A stretch of DNA of 64,000 bases. Source: Argyresthia goedartella (Eukaryota; Arthropoda; Insecta; Lepidoptera; Argyresthiidae). Both the position numbers and the translations under genes were made by a program. A model generated the notes under the pieces. The model was not told the origin of the DNA and made no database searches. It worked only from the letters and a program-made list of their open reading frames with translations. The stretch covers positions 15,741,231-15,805,230 of the forward strand of contig OX463815.1 of the NCBI GenBank assembly GCA_949825045.1, given 5' to 3'. Positions 19,903-28,954 of this stretch are shown in pieces; within the stretch, counting starts at the first letter, position 1, and each line of letters opens with the position of its first letter.

Positions 19903-20222
19903 CCGAGCTCCTTGGTCTAACGGTTTCACGCTTGCGATGCAGACGCAGACTCACACAGGAGATTCAGGTTCAAATCCTGATCATGTACCAATGAGACAAT
20001 TAATTTATCATAAGTAATGAGATAATTAATTTATCTTATATACATTATGGGACGGTAGGTCCCGGCTTCTATCACTACATGGTAGTGGTCGTAAAACCCC
20101 TCCACCAATCCACACTGAGCCAGCGTGGTGGAGTATTGTTTAATCTTACTTGTACCCGGGTAAAGACCTGTGCTCCTCGGTGGGGACATTTATGGGCCAC
20201 ATTTATTTTTATTATTATTTAT
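19903..20222 (+). mobile_element. tRNA-derived SINE with an RTE-like 3' tail
   Basis: Polymerase III boxes are visible: A box TGGTCTAACGG (19913-19923) and B box GGTTCAAATCC (19967-19977). The body contains GTAAAACCCCTCCACCAATC. The 3' part (ACCTGTGCTCCTCGGTGGGG, then TTATTTTTATTATTATT) resembles the 3' end of RTE LINEs, which would supply the reverse transcriptase. Not an authentic tRNA gene, because the head runs straight into the SINE body and no good cloverleaf forms. Confidence 0.6.
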
Positions 20223-20299
20223 AAAATAATTTGTACCCGAATGGCACCCGTAGCATGTCGCGAAAATAGAGGAACAGAGCTACATACAGCGCTATATAG

Positions 20300-20400
20300 T
20301 TCTGTCCCTCACTGTCCCACACCCCCCGGGGTCGGCATGCTGCGGGTTCAGGTCCTTCAAGAATGATAATCCGACGTCAAACCAATCGCGCCACCGTGGA
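20300..20400 (-). mobile_element. Degraded tRNA-headed SINE on the minus strand
   Basis: The minus strand reads GGTGGCGCGATTGGTTTGAC, an A-box-like head, then a damaged B box around 20345-20362 (GGACCTGAACCC). Its body continues toward 20225. Boundaries are uncertain. Confidence 0.4.
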
Positions 20401-20790
20401 TGACGATTATGAGGGAGCCGCGAAGTTTGGGAGCCCGTCGACGGACGGCCGGACGAACGGACAGCGGAGCGGCGGCTATTAATATGGACCCGTGTGGCAT
20501 CCTTCGGGTACGGAGCCTTAAAAACTTATGGCAAATATTAGATGTCAGTTCAAAAGAGTAAATAGAACAGAAGAGTTGAATTGAACATGAATTGGCCCTA
20601 AGATCATAATCTGCTTAACCATACTTTGCAAATTTAAGTAAAATTGGTTCAGTACAGTTTGGCTCTAATGAATAATCAACATCCATCTCCCGTCTACCGT
20701 CGTAATAAGTTTGACCTAAGTTGAGCGTTTATATTGGTAGAATTACTCCCTGTCGCACAAGGGAGTGTTGAAATGGGCTAAAAAGTGTTA

Positions 20791-22983
20791 TTATTATTAT
20801 TATTACGAGCCCACCATGTCCCACTGCTGGGCAAAGGCCTCTCTCCCCCTCTTCCACTCTATCCGATCCTGAGCGGTCTCCCTCCACTCCTTGTCCCATA
20901 GACCCAACTCATCACTCCATCTCTTCCTGGGTCGGCCACGCTTTCTCTTTGCATTTTCTGGGAGCCAGTCTGTGGCTCTCTTAGCCCAGCTATTCGGCAG
21001 CATCCGAGCAACATGGCCGGCCCAGTCCCATTTTTAGTTGGGCAGCCTTCTGAGCTACATCTATTATCTTTGTTCGGGAGCGCAGCTCTGTATCTGGTCT
21101 AAAAGCCGAACACCGAGAATACTGCGCTCCTAGTTTCTCTGGCAAACCCCGAGTTTGAACCTTTGCACGTCAGTCAAAGACCAGGTTTGGGCTCCGTAGG
21201 TAAGGATGGGAAGAATGCACATGTCCATGAGCTTGCGATTCAGGGACAACGGAAGTTGTCCCTTCATGAGCTCCTTCATATACCAAAAGCTCTTCCAGGC
21301 ATTGTCGACGCGTCTATCGACTTCCTTGTCTTGTCGCGCCTGGAAAGAGACCATTTGGCCTAGATAGATATATTCCTGAACATATGCAATTCTCACCTCA
21401 TCCACGTCTACCGCATGCTCCTTGCTGTTAGACATGACCTTGGTCTTTGACATGTTCATGCTAAGTCCAACCTCGAGGCTTGCATGGCTGAGTTGTTGCA
21501 GCATCGTTTGTAGCTCAGAAGGTGAATTAGAAAACAGGTCTATATCATCGGCGAAACGAAGGTTTGTAAGCTTCGCCTCACCGACGTCTATACTCCTGCT
21601 CTCTCAATCTGGCTCTAGTGTCTTGAAGACCTCTTCCAACACGCTCGTAAAAAGTTTAGGGGAGAGAGGATCGCCCTGCTTGAGGACTCTTTCAATTGAA
21701 AATGATGGACCCGGAAACTGTAATTTAATTGATGCTGTACGGTTTCTATAAATTTCCTTGATGAGGCTGATGTAGTGTGTATTTATATCTTGATTATGGA
21801 GTGCTATTAATATGGATGTGTGTGTCAAACTATCGTAGTTTGAGTAATCGACGAAGGCAATATACAGAGGGAGGTTATATTCGTGATACTTCTCAATAAT
21901 CTGGTTCAGTGTATGGAGATGATCTGAGGTCGACATACCGGGTCGAAACCCAGCCTGCTCGGGTGGTTGAGCTTGGTCGAGTAGAACAGATATGCGGCGC
22001 TCTATGTCTTTGATAAAAGCCTTATTATACAGGTGGGATGTAAGGCTGATAGGACGGTAGTTGCCGATATCTGATCGCTCGCCTTTTTTGTGAAGGAGTA
22101 TGATTTCCGAGTGGCACATGTTGACTGGAAATCGTCCGGTATGCATAAGAGAGTTGAAAAAGTTCGTGACGTGTGGTAGTAAAATGGGTTCGCCCAACTT
22201 CAACACTTCTGTTGATATGCCGTCGTGGCCCGGACTCTTGTTGAACTTCATTGAGCGAAGGGCGCAATGAACCTCATAGCCAGTGATTGGTTGTATGTTA
22301 TCAGGGCAACAGAATGCTGAAGCAGGTACTTGTTTGGTTGTTTTCGTCATTCTAGTGTAAAGGTTTTGGTAGAAGTTAGTGCAAATATTTATAATTTTGG
22401 TCCCGTCCCTCTGTTTATTTCCGTTCGTGTCTTTTAGGATCCATGATTTGTTTTGTGTTATTCCTTTCTTAGCAATTTTGAGGTATTTATTAATTTCTAA
22501 CGCTGTTTGTACTAGCTTTGTGTTATATTGTCTAATATCTCGCCTTATTGATCTTTTTCTTTTCTATCCAGCAGTCTATATTCTTCACCGCTTCTATCAT
22601 CTTTGTAGTCCTGTCGTTTATCAATAAGCTGTAATGTATATGTTGAAAGTTTTTTAAGTTTTGGTTTTGTTTGTTTAATTTTATTGCTTGCTTTTATTAC
22701 ACACTGTTGAATATTTATGTACTGTTCCTGCACATCATCTTTATCTATATTTGGTAGCAATCCAAAACTATTTTTGAGTTCTAATTGAAACTGGTCTGCA
22801 TTAGCCATCAAATGTCTAGTTCGGCTCTTAAATAATTTCAGGCGGTGTAGTTTTGTATCAAAAACCAATTTGGTGCGGAGTGGTATGTGATCAGAGGCAA
22901 ATTTAATATTATTAATTACGCTGACGTCGTAAACTATTGATTGATCTGAGATGAAGGCAAAATCAATTTCGTTTTTCACGCGA
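20791..22983 (-). mobile_element. 5'-truncated RTE-clade LINE with 11-bp target duplication
   Basis: Flanked by AAAAAGTGTTA at 20780-20790 and 22984-22994, so both ends are defined. The copy begins within the endonuclease C-terminus and ends in (TAA)n at 20791-20803. It contains the linker, reverse transcriptase and C-terminal domain of one reading frame, broken by several lesions. Confidence 0.85.
20803..22980 (-). pseudogene. RTE endonuclease-reverse transcriptase, broken
   Basis: Pieces on the minus strand are: 22545-22979 (endonuclease end and linker, starting at KNEIDFAFISDQS); 21604-22350 (RT with GNYRPISLTSHLYN, QAGFRPGMSTSDHL and LKQGDPLSPKLF); 21130-21504 (RT thumb, IYLGQMVSF and ILTYGAQTW); and 20803-21003 (C-terminus, RPRKRWSDELG to FAQQWDMVGS). 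Between 21604 and 21504 the frame continues past a single TGA (probably an old TGG) through the catalytic RFADDIDLF box. Further frameshifts lie near 21130-21000. Residues after the first catalytic Asp (FVDYSNYDSL) appear shortened. It is inactive. Confidence 0.82.
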
Positions 22984-22994
22984 AAAAAGTGTTA

Positions 22995-23860
22995 GTTGTC
23001 TAAAATTTTTATTAAAACACAATTGCAAATTAAACTGACAACCGAAAAATTTTGCACTTGTCATGCACTCATCTCGGCTCTGTGAGCTATAGACCTCGCG
23101 GGTATGTTGGTGGAAAGCTGAACTTCTAACATACAAACATACGAATGCACCTGATTACATACATGGAGTATGAAAGTTGCCGCAAAAATGACTTTGTAAA
23201 CTACATTTTGTGATCTAAAATCCAATCTATTGTCTATTCTCTTAAAAATATAACCTATGTCAACCTCACAGTCTCCATCAATTTCGACACCTATTTTTTA
23301 AAGTCTGTTAAGTCGTTGGGGCTGTAGCGTTTTTTATTTACATTTTCAACCAAATTTCCCCGCCATTTTGAATAATTTCCAAAAACTGAATCGACGAAAA
23401 ATCCTAAATACTATCAAACCTGCTCACAAAACTTCACGAGAATCAGTTGACAAATGCGACCTGCACACAGAACAGCCGGACAGAAATCCAGACATACGAA
23501 AGCATTTTTGTCCACGCTGAGCCGAGACGCTTCGCTCGCTCGGTCAATTAAGGCCATTGCAACAGACCCATTTGACACTTTATTCAACAATGTAACCTTG
23601 TAACGGAGTGCAAACAATGTTATTTGTTTTTAAAATTAGAACTGCACATTTGCTTAACTTTTGCATCGATCGATCGTATGCTTTTCAGTGCTTCAGACTA
23701 TTAGATAATATTTTTCAATGGTATTGCACCATTACAAAATATTAGTGTGGCGATTGGAAATATGCCAGAGAACCCACTGTTGGGCATAATCATATTCATG
23801 TTATTCAAACCTGTGGAACCCACTGCCATGGTTAAACAAAATTATTATATCTCTCTGCAG
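22995..23860. other. Spacer upstream of a candidate exon
   Basis: No domain-bearing ORF is visible. The last bases (TATATCTCTCTGCAG) form a convincing splice acceptor for the exon at 23861. Confidence 0.4.
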
Positions 23861-24041
23861 ACAACCCCGGCACAGCGCACCTGTGGGGCGCGAACAGTGG
23901 CGGCGCGGGGCGGCGGGGGTGGAGTCGCAAGCGCACGTCCGCGCCGCAGATGACCAGCAACGCGCACGGCTCCATGCCGCGCGTCGCTCTCGTGCTGCGA
24001 TCTCGCCGCAGCTGGCCGGTCGCCCCGCAGTCATGCCGCAG
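23861..24041 (+). CDS. Candidate GC-rich internal exon, family not recognised
   Basis: Bounded by an acceptor (CTCTCTGCAG, ending 23860) and a donor (GCCGCAG|GTATTA, GT at 24042). The frame starting with two leftover bases is open for 59 codons and reads NPGTAHLWGANSGG, then SRKRTSAPQMTSNAHGSMPR and a basic end. Intron phases are 1 and 2. GC content is far above its AT-rich surroundings, as expected for a coding island. Alternative frames are also open on both strands because of the base composition, so the call rests on paired splice sites and the tandem decayed copy that follows. Confidence 0.42.
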
Positions 24042-24061
24042 GTATTACAGCTAGAACAGCG

Positions 24062-24132
24062 GTAGTGAAGTCGTAAGCGCATGACCGCGCCGCAGATAGA
24101 AACGAGCACTGCTCCATGCCGAGAGTGGCGGT
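24062..24132 (+). pseudogene. Decayed tandem duplicate of part of the 23861-24041 exon
   Basis: Aligns with about 23921-23992: AGTCGTAAGCGCATGACCGC corresponds to AGTCGCAAGCGCACGTCCGC, followed by GCGCCGCAGAT and GCTCCATGCCG in both. It has TAG TGA just before the homologous frame and an indel within it, so it is not a working alternative exon. Confidence 0.6.
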
Positions 24133-24557
24133 TTTTTAATCGGATTCTTATCAATAGTAATATGCAGCAAACTCACACATACACTTTGAGCTTTGTTTTG
24201 TGAGGCATTTCCTTTCTATGATAATTAAATTATCAATTCTTTAAGGGTTAGGGTACAACTGAAATATTACATTACAGGCAAATGTTCGCGATGAATCAGC
24301 TGTAATGTAAGGTTACGCTCACATCACAGCTGACAGTTAGCGCGAAATAGACTGAGCAGCGAAATTAGCGCAAACTTAGCGCGAATTTATTGGACAGCGC
24401 TATGCGTAAATCTCCTTTCCTTGTTTCGCTAGGAAAAGGAAATAGAGAATGGCGCATACCGCATACATAGCTCGGTCCCTTATTTTCAATGTCTATGATA
24501 GAAATCAGCAAAGAGTTTCATCGTACATATCGTCTTCATAAATAAATATGAAGGGCC

Positions 24558-24664
24558 TTACCACAAAAAAAAAAACTACTTTTCAACACTTGTTTAAAAT
24601 CAAAAGTGTTTGGGATTTGACGTTTGTTTTGAGGTTAAACGCTGTTTAATATTTTTTGTGGTAA
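24558..24664 (-). mobile_element. MITE with TTACCACAAAAAA ends
   Basis: 107 bp beginning TTACCACAAAAA and ending TTTTTTGTGGTAA, with further internal pairing. It is noncoding. The flanking dinucleotide TA inside both ends suggests a Tc1/mariner-type duplication. A second copy lies at 1318-1416. Confidence 0.65.
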
Positions 24665-25460
24665 CACGGTAACTCTTTGATATACTTACGTGAGTTTCAG
24701 AAAAAAAAATACAAAACCTTTTTGTACCTACAGCGAATTCGCCTTGTAGGTGCAACTTAAAATCACCAAAATAATGTATTTATATGACCAAACCAGAGTC
24801 CTAAACTATAAAACATGGGTTTATTTCCATAATAAGTGCTAGATTGTTTAAAAAAATACGAAGGATAACAACAAAATATATTAATCTGCCATGTTATGTT
24901 GAACACCATCAGAACGGTAATTACGACTGGTCTTAACCATAGATTACGTAAGTAGGAGTTCATGTTTAGGCAAACAGTTTCATTAATCGTTATCCAACTC
25001 GTGACGTCACAAACGACACCATGACCTCTGAGGGAAACTGTAACTTGAAAAATATAATGTCTTATTTTTCTAAATTAACTTTAATTTTTGCTAAAATATT
25101 ACTGAAAGTTATATATACGAGTTTGTATAATAAACAGTTATCTATAAGAAACAGTTTATAACATACCAGGCGAATACCATGGATTTTTTAAAACAATAAC
25201 AGACTTGTAAATTCATCAAATCTCGGTATGGATAGAGCTAGAGCTGGTCTAAATAACATGATGACTTTACTCTGGCGGAGCAGCAACTTCTACTCAAAGT
25301 GTTGACCGTACCTGGTAAGCCAGGCCACATAATAAGGAGCAGTCGTGGAGGCAGACCACTGTGGAAGAAAAAGTTGTCACCAGCTTGTCATACATTTTAT
25401 AATATTTTAAATTTTAAATTTTCTATATGACATTTAAAATGTCATAGTTTTGTATAGTTT
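24665..25460. other. Spacer, no supported gene
   Basis: AT-rich. Only short ORFs without domains (for example 24763-24963 minus). Confidence 0.45.
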
Positions 25461-25990
25461 TATAGATAGATAGATAGATAGATAAACGTTTATTGCATTT
25501 AAACGTTTATATTTTTAATGGTAAAATTTTATAATATAAATATTCCTTAATGCTATAAAAACAGTGTTGTAGTAGCTACTTTATGAGATAATTTTTAAAG
25601 ACTTGCTATTCATTACTTTGAAGTCGTCAGGCCTCTTGTTATACAAAATAATATACATATTGAATATATTCTTCCTATATATGTCCTTGTTGATCCAAGG
25701 TTGACATAGTAGGTTCATGTGTTTTGCTATTCTATGTCTTTGGTGCCCATCATTTCTGGTTCTCCAGTATTCACGATGAGAGGCAACAAAAACACAAACA
25801 TCTCTAATGACTACATTAGACATGGTAGGGGTAAAATGTTATATAAAAGCGGTTTACAGGTTTCATCAAATTTAACCTTACAGATTGCTCTTATGCACTT
25901 TTTTGAATTTTGAAAGACCTTCCAACCTCCACCGAATTTTCCCACAAGATCAGACCCCAAATAACAATGTAACGGCATAACGGCTAAGGT
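25461..25990 (-). pseudogene. 3' fragment of a CR1/jockey-type LINE with (GATA)n tail
   Basis: The minus strand from about 25965 reads a frame with KFGGGWKVFQNSKKCIRAIC, matching the end of a LINE reverse transcriptase. After a frameshift, ORF 25581-25823 supplies the C-terminal residues (NIFNMYIILYNKRPDDFK). The 3' UTR ends in ATAAACGTTTATC followed by GATA repeats at 25464-25484. The upstream RT palm is absent, so it is 5'-truncated. Confidence 0.65.
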
Positions 25991-26617
25991 CGAGCCACCG
26001 CTATCAGTAGCTATGATCGTCTATTCTATCTACCCCAAAATGAGATGTCCCGATTCAGCTGTAAGATTTGTAAGTTAAGAATGATAAGTCCGAATTTCTC
26101 GTTCGTTGAGAAGTTCGTTAGGCATACAATAGTCGAACGGAAGATTGATTCAGGAAGTTACAGTTTCAAGTTAGACAGAGAAAGCATATATGTCCGTAAG
26201 CCGATATTTCGCATCAGTTAGCGGTGTATTGCGCCAGATAGATCGTTGTTGTATTTTGTGTGATGGTACCATTTATTTTTTTTGTATATATGGACGCTTG
26301 GAACTTCTTTTAGTGGTCGACCACGATTTGTAATATTTGTTTGGGATATCGTATAGATATCCGTCGTAGTTTTACGACGTGAGTACTCAATGATATTTCA
26401 TGTGCTCGCTAGTAGCGGCTTGTGGTGGTTCCAATTATATATTTAGTTCACGGCAATAACGATCCGAAAAGACCGGTTTACACAATTGCGATTTGATTTT
26501 CCGAAATGGGTTTGAACTAGCGGTTACCTCAAAAGGTCCGTAACGTTTTGAAACCTTCAACTCTGCGCAATTTGAGCTGGATGTTATCGAAACGTAGTCA
26601 TTAGCGCTTTAGGAGAT
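25991..26617. other. Region downstream of the BEL pol stop
   Basis: An integrase domain would be expected here on the minus strand. I translated parts of it and saw no HHCC or DDE motifs. It is either unrelated sequence or a deletion junction. No LTR repeat of 30758-32240 was found here. Confidence 0.4.
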
Positions 26618-28909
26618 CTAACCCACACCATAGCGAATTGCATACTTCGGTAAATTCCGATCTATGAATTCCACTAGCCTCAGCACGTCCTCGACTGAGC
26701 CTAACCCACGAGACGCACAGTCTGCTGGGTTCATTTCCCCTGGAACATGTCTCCAGATTAAGGGAACCTCCGAATTCAAAATCTGCGAAACCCGATTCGC
26801 CACAAAAATCTCCAGCTTGTGAACTGAAGCCTTCAGCCAGCATAACTCGATCTGGCTGTCCGTCCAAGCGTAGACAGTATCTTCTAACGCTATTGACCCA
26901 CGAAGAACCGTCATCGTGTGGTTGACCAGACGAGTCAGGAGAGCCGCTCCTGAAAGCTCTAATTTGGGAATGGTCAGGCGAGTGCGTAACGGCGCAACCT
27001 TGCTCTTGGCCATGACAAACCGCACATCAACCTCCCCCGAGGAGTCGACCGTACGCAGATATACCGCAGCTCCGTAGCCCTTCTCCGAGGCATCGCAAAA
27101 CCCATGCAGGGTGGCGGTATATCGTTTGGTGGGGACCAACCTCCGTGGCAGTGAAATCCGATTGATGCCAGGGAGGGTCGAAAAGAACGAGTCCCACTCT
27201 GAGCTCAATGACCCGCCGATCGGGTCGTCCCATTTCAGCTCAGCAGACCACATTTGCTGCATAAAACACTTGAGCTGAAATGTTACCGGGGTGATCCACC
27301 CGTTTGGATCAAATGTCCTAGCCACCGTTGAAAGGACGTTCCGTTTCGTCCAGACCTTCGGGGAGTCCAACTCGACCCGATACGAAAACATGTCTGACAC
27401 CGGCTGGTACTGGACGCCTAATACCGACAACATATTTGGATTTTCCAAATTTTCAAAAATGTGGGGATCCTGCTGGTAGTCATCCGGAAGACCAGACAGT
27501 AACTCTGGAGAGTTCGACATCCATTTCCGGAGCTCGTAACCTCCACCCCGTAAGAGCTCAACTAGCTCGTCCCGACGAGCGAGCGCCTCCTCTACGGAAT
27601 CTGCACCGGTACAGATATCGTCCACGTAGAGATCCTGCTCCAGGATTGCTGCTCGTCTAGGGAAATTTAACCGTTCTCGATCCGCTAACTCCCGCAGAGT
27701 GTGAATCGCCAAATAAGGACTAGACCGTAGCCCGTACGTGTTGGTGTTGAGCTCGTACACCTTGATGGGCTGATCTGGGCTCTCTCGCCACAGTATCAGC
27801 TGATACCGTCTATCGTCAGGGTGAATGACCGTCTGTCTAAACATCATCCGGATGTCAGCTACAAACACAACATTGTGTCGACGGAACCGTGTGATAACAT
27901 CCGCGATGTCATGGTTCAACTTCGGCCCTGAATGCAAACACTGGTTCAGGTTCATGCCGTTAGATGTTGATGCCGATCCATCGAACACTACCCGTATTTT
28001 GCCCTCCGGGGTCCTCAAGACCGCGTAATGAGGCAGGACGCAGTGGTCTTCACGCTTCCAGTCGATACCCGAAACCAACATGTGGCCGAGCGACTGGTAT
28101 TCCCGCATGAAGTCGACGTACTTCTGCCGGAAAATCCCGTCACGCTTCATGCGTCGTTCCATCGACAGAAGCCGCGTCTCGGCTGCATGGTGTGAACTGC
28201 CCAGCGGTGGGCGATCACTCCGGAATGGAAGACGTGTGAGAAATCGACCTGACCGAAGGCGACCAGTATTGTTCCGATAAAACTGTTCACACTCTTCTTC
28301 AACCGGGTCCAACCGGCGGACCGTAGGTGGTTCCTCCACCTCCCAAAACTTCTGTATCACCTCCGAGAGTACAGAACCGAATAAGGGACTACGAGTCGCT
28401 AGGCGTGGGGCAGCCGGCATGACCGGACCCATTACCGCATGGCCCAGTCTGGTGTTGACCAAAACCAGACCAGTCGCCTGCAACACGTGGACACCTGGCA
28501 CTAACAGGTATCCCAAGGCATCGACACCCAATAAAATGTCTACTGGGGCCGGAATATCGAACTCCGGGTCAGCCAGTGACAACCCAGCGACCAACTGTCG
28601 CACCGAGGGCGACAACCGTACGTGAGGGTGTGAGCCCATCACATTAGGCATGACTAATGCCATGACCGTCAGATTCACCGATGAATCCACCCGTGACGAG
28701 AGAGCAATCCGACATACTCCCTTAACGGAACCGACTTCCGTGTTCCCAATTCCCCGAATGGAATGTGGATTCTCCCTTACCGAAATGCCCAACCGTCTTA
28801 CAAGGTTGCACGAGACTAAGCACCCCTGGGCCCCCGAGTCCAATAGTGCTCGTGCCACACATGATTTGCCGTCCGAACTCCACGCTATCACAGAGGCGGT
28901 GGGGAGCAT
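26618..28909 (-). CDS. BEL/Pao Pol (protease, RT, RNase H), integrase lost
   Basis: 763 codons from the ATG at 28909. The protease motif ALLDSGAQGCLVS is near the start, so this ATG gives a complete protease. RT motifs include GKIRVVFDGSAS and YVDDICTGADS with both catalytic aspartates. RNase H and connection sequences follow (FCDASEKGYGAAVY, AWTDSQIELCWLKA, PGEMNPADCASRGLG). The protein stops at RYGVG, where BEL polyproteins normally continue into integrase. The frame upstream of 28909 is open back to the UAG and matches the gag frame. It could supply reverse transcriptase but not integrate on its own. Confidence 0.85.
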   Translation of the reverse strand: MLPTASVIAWSSDGKSCVARALLDSGAQGCLVSCNLVRRLGISVRENPHSIRGIGNTEVGSVKGVCRIALSSRVDSSVNLTVMALVMPNVMGSHPHVRLSPSVRQLVAGLSLADPEFDIPAPVDILLGVDALGYLLVPGVHVLQATGLVLVNTRLGHAVMGPVMPAAPRLATRSPLFGSVLSEVIQKFWEVEEPPTVRRLDPVEEECEQFYRNNTGRLRSGRFLTRLPFRSDRPPLGSSHHAAETRLLSMERRMKRDGIFRQKYVDFMREYQSLGHMLVSGIDWKREDHCVLPHYAVLRTPEGKIRVVFDGSASTSNGMNLNQCLHSGPKLNHDIADVITRFRRHNVVFVADIRMMFRQTVIHPDDRRYQLILWRESPDQPIKVYELNTNTYGLRSSPYLAIHTLRELADRERLNFPRRAAILEQDLYVDDICTGADSVEEALARRDELVELLRGGGYELRKWMSNSPELLSGLPDDYQQDPHIFENLENPNMLSVLGVQYQPVSDMFSYRVELDSPKVWTKRNVLSTVARTFDPNGWITPVTFQLKCFMQQMWSAELKWDDPIGGSLSSEWDSFFSTLPGINRISLPRRLVPTKRYTATLHGFCDASEKGYGAAVYLRTVDSSGEVDVRFVMAKSKVAPLRTRLTIPKLELSGAALLTRLVNHTMTVLRGSIALEDTVYAWTDSQIELCWLKASVHKLEIFVANRVSQILNSEVPLIWRHVPGEMNPADCASRGLGSVEDVLRLVEFIDRNLPKYAIRYGVG

Positions 28910-28954
28910 GACCGTCTGTAGAGTGGCAGCACCCTGTAAGTGGGCGGCGTGTCC

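Larger units (their letters stand above)
19817..20525 (+). repeat. Dispersed Lepidoptera-type repeat interrupted by SINEs
   Basis: The left block (GGTCAAGTGCGGGTCGGACT, then CACGAAGGGTTTCGTACC) and right block (GACGGACGGCCGGACGAACG, then GGGTACGGAGCCTTAAAAA) are, from memory, the two ends of one common lepidopteran repeat. Two tRNA-headed units sit between them. The relationship needs a repeat-library search to confirm. Confidence 0.45.

Noticed and set aside
19903..19990. Possible genuine tRNA gene
   Set aside because: A and B boxes are present, but the head runs on into a SINE body and no convincing cloverleaf or acceptor stem forms.
25991..26617. 3' LTR or integrase of the BEL element
   Set aside because: No repeat of the 30758-32240 region and no HHCC or DDE motif could be found by eye.
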